From contig NZ_VITV01000008.1 of NCBI RefSeq assembly GCF_007828035.1, positions 186,001-250,000 on the forward strand: a stretch of 64,000 bases of DNA, in the 5' to 3' direction. Both the position numbers and the translations under genes were made by a program. The notes under the pieces were generated by a model. The model was not told where the DNA came from, ran no database searches, and saw only the letters and a program-made list of their open reading frames with translations. The first letter of the stretch is position 1. The number at the start of each line of letters is the position of its first letter. The stretch is from Nitrospirillum amazonense (GTDB lineage Bacteria; Pseudomonadota; Alphaproteobacteria; Azospirillales; Azospirillaceae). Of the stretch, positions 60,207-64,000 are shown in pieces.

Positions 60207-61671
60207 GCATCATCTCCTGCATCCGAACCTGCCCCGCCTCCCCGTCGAAGGGGCTGTGGCCCGCATCGAAGGCGGCAACGGTCACGCGGTCAAGAGGAAT
60301 GCCGGCCCGGTCGATGGCGTAGCGGGCGGAAAGCAGTGGCACGGTCATGTCGTAATAGCCGCCGACCAGCAGCAGGCGGGTCCTGGCCTGCGCCTTCATC
60401 ACCGGCGCGATGTCGGGTGCTGCGTTGACGTAGAATCCGTCCTCGCGCTTGGCCGGCTGGAAGTTCCAACCAAAGTTCACGTCCAGGGTCAGGGACACAT
60501 AGTCGCGGTCCACCGGCACGTTCAGCTCACGCTTGAAATAATCGGTGGCGACGCTGGAGGTGATGACGTTGGTGCGCCCCAGCCCCAGCGCCGGATCCTT
60601 GGCGGCGGCCGGACGGTCGGCAGGCGCGTCCTTGGGCGCCGGCCCGGTGACGCGGCCGTCGAGGCGGCCCACCACCAGACCCTGGTCGGCCAGCAGCGTC
60701 TCCAGGAATGTCTGCGTGCCGATGCGAAGATTGGCATCGGCGATGGTCTTGGCCGGCAGGCCGATCAACTCGCCCAGACGAGCGGCCACGGCGTCGCGCT
60801 CCGTCGCCGGCAGCCGGCCGCCCTTCAGCAGGGCCAGGGCGTAGGGGCCCTCGGCATAGTTGGCGGCCACCTGGAACACTTGGTCCGGCGTCTGCGCGTC
60901 GATCTTGGCGCGGCCATGCTTCCAGGCCGTCACCGCCATGGCCGGCAGCTCGAAGATGTGCGGCAGGTCGTTGCCGGGATTCTCCGCCGTCGCCGTAAAG
61001 TCCAAGGCGGGGGAGATAAGGATCAAGCCGGCGATGGGCAGGTCGCCCACGAACTTCATCATGGTGGCGAGGCGAAAGCCGCCATAGCTCTCCCCGGCGA
61101 TATAGACGGGGGAGCCGGCACGCCCCTGGTCGCGCAGCCAGTCGCGGATCAGGCCCAGCACCGCCTGGGCGTCGCCGTCGGCGTTCCAGTAGGGGTGCCC
61201 GTCGCCGCCGGGCAGCACCCGGCTGAAGCCGGTGCCCACCGGATCGATGAACACCAGGTCGGCATCGGCCAGCAGGCTGTTCGGGTTGTCGGCCAGCACG
61301 CGGTTGCCGTCCGCCCCCTTCACGATGCTGCGCGGCCCGAAGGCGCCGAAATGCAAGGGGGAGGATGAGGCGCCGGGCCCGCCGTTGAAGACGAACAGCA
61401 CCGGCCGGGTCTTCACCATCGGGCTCGCCACATAGGACGTGGCAGAGATCGAGGCCAAGGGCTTGCCGGCCGCGTCCTTCAACACCGTCTCCGCGAAGGT
61501 GGCGGTGTAGCGCACGGTCTTGCCACTCAGCGTGATGCTGTGCGGCGTGGTCACCGGCCCCAGGATGGGGCCCGCGATCTCGGGCACCGGCGCACCTTGA
61601 GCGAGCGCCGTCCCCGCGGCGGCCGTCATCATCAGGCTTAGAACCAGGCCGCGCGCCCGTTTGCCCATCAT
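60184..61671 (-). CDS. Exported S10-family serine carboxypeptidase-like protein (copy 2)
   Basis: 495 residues with a signal peptide (to ALA-QG). Catalytic elements: LFVFNGGPGASSSPLHFGAFGP (oxyanion), DPVGTGFSRVLPGGDGHPYW, Ser195 in IAGESYGGFR, Asp in VGGYYDMTVPL and His472 in DAGHSPFDG. Compared with copy 1 it keeps the full GESYGG elbow and a different lid region. The two copies flank the S9 peptidase and amidohydrolase genes. Its stop lies inside the start of the S9 gene (23-base overlap), so the two are translationally linked. Confidence 0.92.
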   Translation of the reverse strand: MMGKRARGLVLSLMMTAAAGTALAQGAPVPEIAGPILGPVTTPHSITLSGKTVRYTATFAETVLKDAAGKPLASISATSYVASPMVKTRPVLFVFNGGPGASSSPLHFGAFGPRSIVKGADGNRVLADNPNSLLADADLVFIDPVGTGFSRVLPGGDGHPYWNADGDAQAVLGLIRDWLRDQGRAGSPVYIAGESYGGFRLATMMKFVGDLPIAGLILISPALDFTATAENPGNDLPHIFELPAMAVTAWKHGRAKIDAQTPDQVFQVAANYAEGPYALALLKGGRLPATERDAVAARLGELIGLPAKTIADANLRIGTQTFLETLLADQGLVVGRLDGRVTGPAPKDAPADRPAAAKDPALGLGRTNVITSSVATDYFKRELNVPVDRDYVSLTLDVNFGWNFQPAKREDGFYVNAAPDIAPVMKAQARTRLLLVGGYYDMTVPLLSARYAIDRAGIPLDRVTVAAFDAGHSPFDGEAGQVRMQEMMHGFLVGR

Positions 61672-61810
61672 GGTATCCCCATTATTTGTTCCCTCAGTCG
61701 CCGGACGGGCGCATCCGCGCCCTTGGCTTCCTCGTTTTGCAGTCCGCTGATGCTCCCCGCAAAACTCTGGCGGCCCCAGTCAGGGCCTACAGCGGCACGA
61801 GCCGCTGGCG

Positions 61811-62314
61811 TTATTTGGGCGCGTAGGCCCAGCACTCGACTTCGACACCCGCGCCCAGCGGCAGGGCGCCGACGCCCATGGCGCTGCGGGCCGGCAGCCG
61901 ATCCGGTTTGAAATAGCTGACATAGACCTGATTGAAGGCCGCCCACTGCGTCATGTCGGTCAGCATGACAGTGCATTTGAAGACGGCGCCCATGCCGCTG
62001 CCCACGCGGCCCAGGGCGGCGCTGATGTTGTCCATGGCCGCCTTGGCCTGGACGCCCATGTCGCCCACCACCTTGCCGTCCTGGTTCACACCCAGCTGGC
62101 CGGAAACGTAGAGGATGTCGCCCACGCGCACGACTTGGGAATAGGGCACCCTGGTCGTTTCCGGGCGATAGAATTGCACGCCGGCCGGCGGTGCCGCGAT
62201 GGTGCCATTGGTGGCACCGTCTCCCTCATCCGGGCCGCCGGGCGGCGCGGCCGTCAGGGCCAGGGCCGGGCCGGCCAGCAGATAGCCCAGCAAAGCCAAA
62301 CTGATGATGCGCAT
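61811..62314 (-). CDS. Exported RidA-family enamine/imine deaminase-like protein
   Basis: 167 residues with a signal peptide (RIISLALLGYLLAGPALAL), unusual because RidA proteins are normally cytoplasmic. The YjgF/RidA fold is plain in YSQVVRVGDILYVSGQLGV and AAMDNISAALGRVGSGMGAVFKCTVMLTDM. The key carboxylate-binding arginine is kept (Arg143 in LPARSAMGVGALPLGAGVEVECWAY), as is the Glu in VEVEC. RidA hydrolyses reactive 2-aminoacrylate-type enamines released by PLP enzymes. The next gene upstream encodes an exported PLP enzyme, so the two may work as a pair in the periplasm. The gap to the S10 gene is 139 bases. Confidence 0.9.
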   Translation of the reverse strand: MRIISLALLGYLLAGPALALTAAPPGGPDEGDGATNGTIAAPPAGVQFYRPETTRVPYSQVVRVGDILYVSGQLGVNQDGKVVGDMGVQAKAAMDNISAALGRVGSGMGAVFKCTVMLTDMTQWAAFNQVYVSYFKPDRLPARSAMGVGALPLGAGVEVECWAYAPK

Positions 62315-62436
62315 GGAAACATGTCCCCGTTCCGGCGCGTGGGACGGTTTGTCACCGCCCCACCCTGCCCGGCATTTTTCTGAATGAACCCAACTGCCAA
62401 AACTCTCTTTTTAACAGACAACCTGAACGCACGACC

Positions 62437-63696
62437 TTAGGCATGACCGAGTGCGGCGAGCAGCCGGTCGATATCGGTGTGGTCGTTGAACACCGAAGGG
62501 GTGACGCGGAAGCGGTTGGCGCTGACCGTCATCTTGATCTTGGCCGCCGCCAGCTTGGGCCCCAGCTTCTCCCGCGCGTTCTCATAGGCGCAGGTGACCA
62601 GGGGCGTGGTGGCCTCGGGCGGGGTCATCAGGCTGTAGCCCAGCTTTGGCAATTCCCGCTTCAGCCGGCCGATCAGGTCCTGGGCATGCGCCTGGATGGC
62701 CGGCACGCCCACGCCCAGGATGTAATCCAGGGAATGGTCCAGCTGCGCGATCACCATATGGGCGTGGGTTCCGTGGGCGAAGGTGCCCTCCGCCGTGTCG
62801 GCGTAGGCGTAGTCGGCGATCATCCCGCCCGGCGGGTCAAAGGGGTAGATATGCGGCTTGAACGCGCTCATGCCGTAATAGCCGTACTCGGTGCGTGCCA
62901 GCTGGGCGCGGGCGGCCTTGGCCCCATAGACGAAGCCCAGGCCGAAATCGCCCATCAGCCACTTGTAGCTGGCGCAGGCGGCGAAATCGACGCCGCTGCC
63001 CTTCAAATCGACGGGCACGCAGCCGGCGGCATGGATGATGTCGGCGTAGACCAGGGCGCCGTTCGCATGCGCTAGGTCGCACACCGCCTTCAAATCATGC
63101 TCGAAGCCGTTGATGGTGGAGACCAGCGACAGGGCCACCAGCTTGGTGTCCTTGCGGATGGCCTGCTTCAGGTCGGAGAGCAGGATGCGGCCCTCCTTGG
63201 GCTCCACCCAGGTGACCTCCACCCCATGGCGCTGCATCTCCTCATACAGCGGCAGGGACCCGAAGAAGTGCAGCGTGTCGGTGATGATGTGGCCGCCCGA
63301 TTTGGGAAGCCCCAGGCCGCGCAGCACCATCTGTTCCCCCGCCGTGGTGCTCTGCACATAGGCGATGTCGTCGGCATCGGCATTCACCAGACGGGCGAAT
63401 TTCTCCCGCACGCCGTCGTCGGGCAGATCATAGTGCGCCGCCGCCGGGTCCAGCATGCGCTTGGACAGATAGGTGTCGACGGCGGCCTTGGCGCCCGTGC
63501 TGACGGGGTGCTGGGACCCGCTGTCGAGATAAACCAGGTCGTGGGGGAAAAAGGACGCCTTGTCCGGAAAGTGCGTAGGCAGGGTCGGCTTGGGCGCAAC
63601 GGCCGGGGCCGTCTGGGCGCCTACGGCGGCCGGCACGACTTCGGCCATGGTGAGAGTGCCGGCGGCCAGCATCACGTCCCTGCGCGTCATTCTCAT
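62437..63696 (-). CDS. Tat-exported class V aminotransferase-fold PLP enzyme
   Basis: 419 residues. The N-terminus MRMTRRDVMLAAGTLTMAEVVPAAVGA is a twin-arginine signal; Tat transport suits a protein that binds PLP before export. The fold is the NifS/isopenicillin-N-epimerase (class V) type. PLP-phosphate contacts lie in VQSTTAGEQMVLRGLGL, the pyridine-N Asp219 in LVYADIIHAAG and the Schiff-base Lys245 in CASYKWLMGDFG. Cysteine desulfurases have a catalytic Cys loop near the C-terminus; none is evident, so elimination, epimerisation or kynureninase-like cleavage is more likely. It is the first gene of the exported block within the window. Confidence 0.9.
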   Translation of the reverse strand: MRMTRRDVMLAAGTLTMAEVVPAAVGAQTAPAVAPKPTLPTHFPDKASFFPHDLVYLDSGSQHPVSTGAKAAVDTYLSKRMLDPAAAHYDLPDDGVREKFARLVNADADDIAYVQSTTAGEQMVLRGLGLPKSGGHIITDTLHFFGSLPLYEEMQRHGVEVTWVEPKEGRILLSDLKQAIRKDTKLVALSLVSTINGFEHDLKAVCDLAHANGALVYADIIHAAGCVPVDLKGSGVDFAACASYKWLMGDFGLGFVYGAKAARAQLARTEYGYYGMSAFKPHIYPFDPPGGMIADYAYADTAEGTFAHGTHAHMVIAQLDHSLDYILGVGVPAIQAHAQDLIGRLKRELPKLGYSLMTPPEATTPLVTCAYENAREKLGPKLAAAKIKMTVSANRFRVTPSVFNDHTDIDRLLAALGHA

Positions 63697-64000
63697 CCGT
63701 GTACTCGTGGGTTTGGAAAAGGCGCCCGTTGGCCAAGAGGCTCCCTGGCTGAAACCATGCTAGCGGAAACCCCGGGGGCATTTTTGGCGAAGTTGCAGGC
63801 ATTTGGGCGGCGCCCGGGAAATTTTATCCGTTCGTCGGATCGACCGCGCATGGACGTGCCCTGAGGGGCCATTCCCGGAATTATCATTCCACCCCGTTGA
63901 GGATGGCGCGGCGGTGCTTCTCACCCGCTTTGGCGGCATCCATGCATAAAACCTGCCCACGCTGGTCGGAATGGTGGAAATTCTACCGGATGGATGGTGG
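63697..64000. other. Right-edge region, no supported gene
   Basis: About 300 bases upstream of the Tat-exported PLP enzyme gene. It should contain that operon's promoter. Frames on both strands are short and Arg-rich. One small dyad, GGAAT-TATC-ATTCC (63877-63890), is present. A short minus-strand frame ending at about 63893 has protein-like composition but is closed by stops on both sides within the window. Confidence 0.4.

Noticed and set aside
61706-61721. GGGCGC-ATCC-GCGCCC hairpin between the S10 and RidA genes as a terminator.
   Set aside because: The six-pair stem has no T-run on either strand, and short GC hairpins are expected often at this composition.
63760-63960. Short minus-strand frames at the right edge as a small gene.
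   Set aside because: Arg/Pro-rich composition, no ribosome site, no recognisable motif, and most are overlapped by equally plausible noise frames.

Overview
The window is GC-rich, densely coded chromosomal DNA of an alphaproteobacterium. The gene set points to the Rhodospirillales, most plausibly an Azospirillaceae genome of the Nitrospirillum/Niveispirillum type. The reasons are a complete leucine/isovalerate (liu) operon, the rluD - rpoH - pentapeptide repeat - PilZ arrangement, a TonB-dependent receptor typical of oligotrophic alphaproteobacteria, many secreted peptidases and small alphaproteobacterial families such as DUF982 and DUF779. The genus is inferred from gene content, not from a marker gene. 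I saw no rRNA, tRNA, CRISPR array, insertion sequence or complete prophage.

Layout. 1-2991: an MHS-type carboxylate transporter and a ModA-like binding protein, divergent from a LysR regulator. 2999-10383: the liu operon (ivd, mccB, liuC, mccA, mvaB), divergent from a TetR regulator; paired AAACG/CGTTT sites lie between them. 10422-13699: an accessory patch with an AT-rich PD-(D/E)XK nuclease-like gene, a broken VOC-family gene, a nucleotidyltransferase and an APH-fold kinase. 14026-18358: aldo/keto reductase, GlxA-type regulator, cytochrome P460, and a tandem-TetR regulator preceded by a REP-like palindrome. 18375-26675: a TetR-centred divergon that looks like an uptake and CoA-activation module (MaoC protein, acyl-CoA synthetase, TetR // alpha/beta hydrolase, TonB receptor, MFS). 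26746-27410: an AbrB/PIN toxin-antitoxin pair. 27411-32181: amino acid permease, FCD-type regulator, hutH, hutG and an apparent 31-codon stub of hutU. 32567-37270: PilZ, pentapeptide protein, rpoH, rluD and a small membrane protein. 37495-41153: threonine aldolase, exported peroxiredoxin, DUF982 protein, and a divergent LysE/ArgO exporter and ArgP-like regulator. 41229-43562: a solitary contractile-tail sheath gene facing an unknown gene. 43847-47459: a two-subunit molybdenum hydroxylase translationally coupled to an APH-type kinase. 47587-48837: a secreted SGNH hydrolase. 48850-52925: an AcoR-like sigma-54 activator divergent from an aldehyde dehydrogenase/DUF779 pair, with a near-consensus -24/-12 promoter and upstream dyads. 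52922-63696: an APC permease and a co-directional block of six exported proteins (two S10 peptidases, an S9 peptidase, an amidohydrolase, a RidA protein and a Tat-exported class V PLP enzyme).

Most of the window is catabolic. The two most unusual items are the exported peptidase/RidA/PLP-enzyme block, which looks like an extracytoplasmic peptide-derivative degradation pathway, and the orphan sheath gene. There are also two decayed loci, a VOC gene and a urocanase tail, that mark gene loss.
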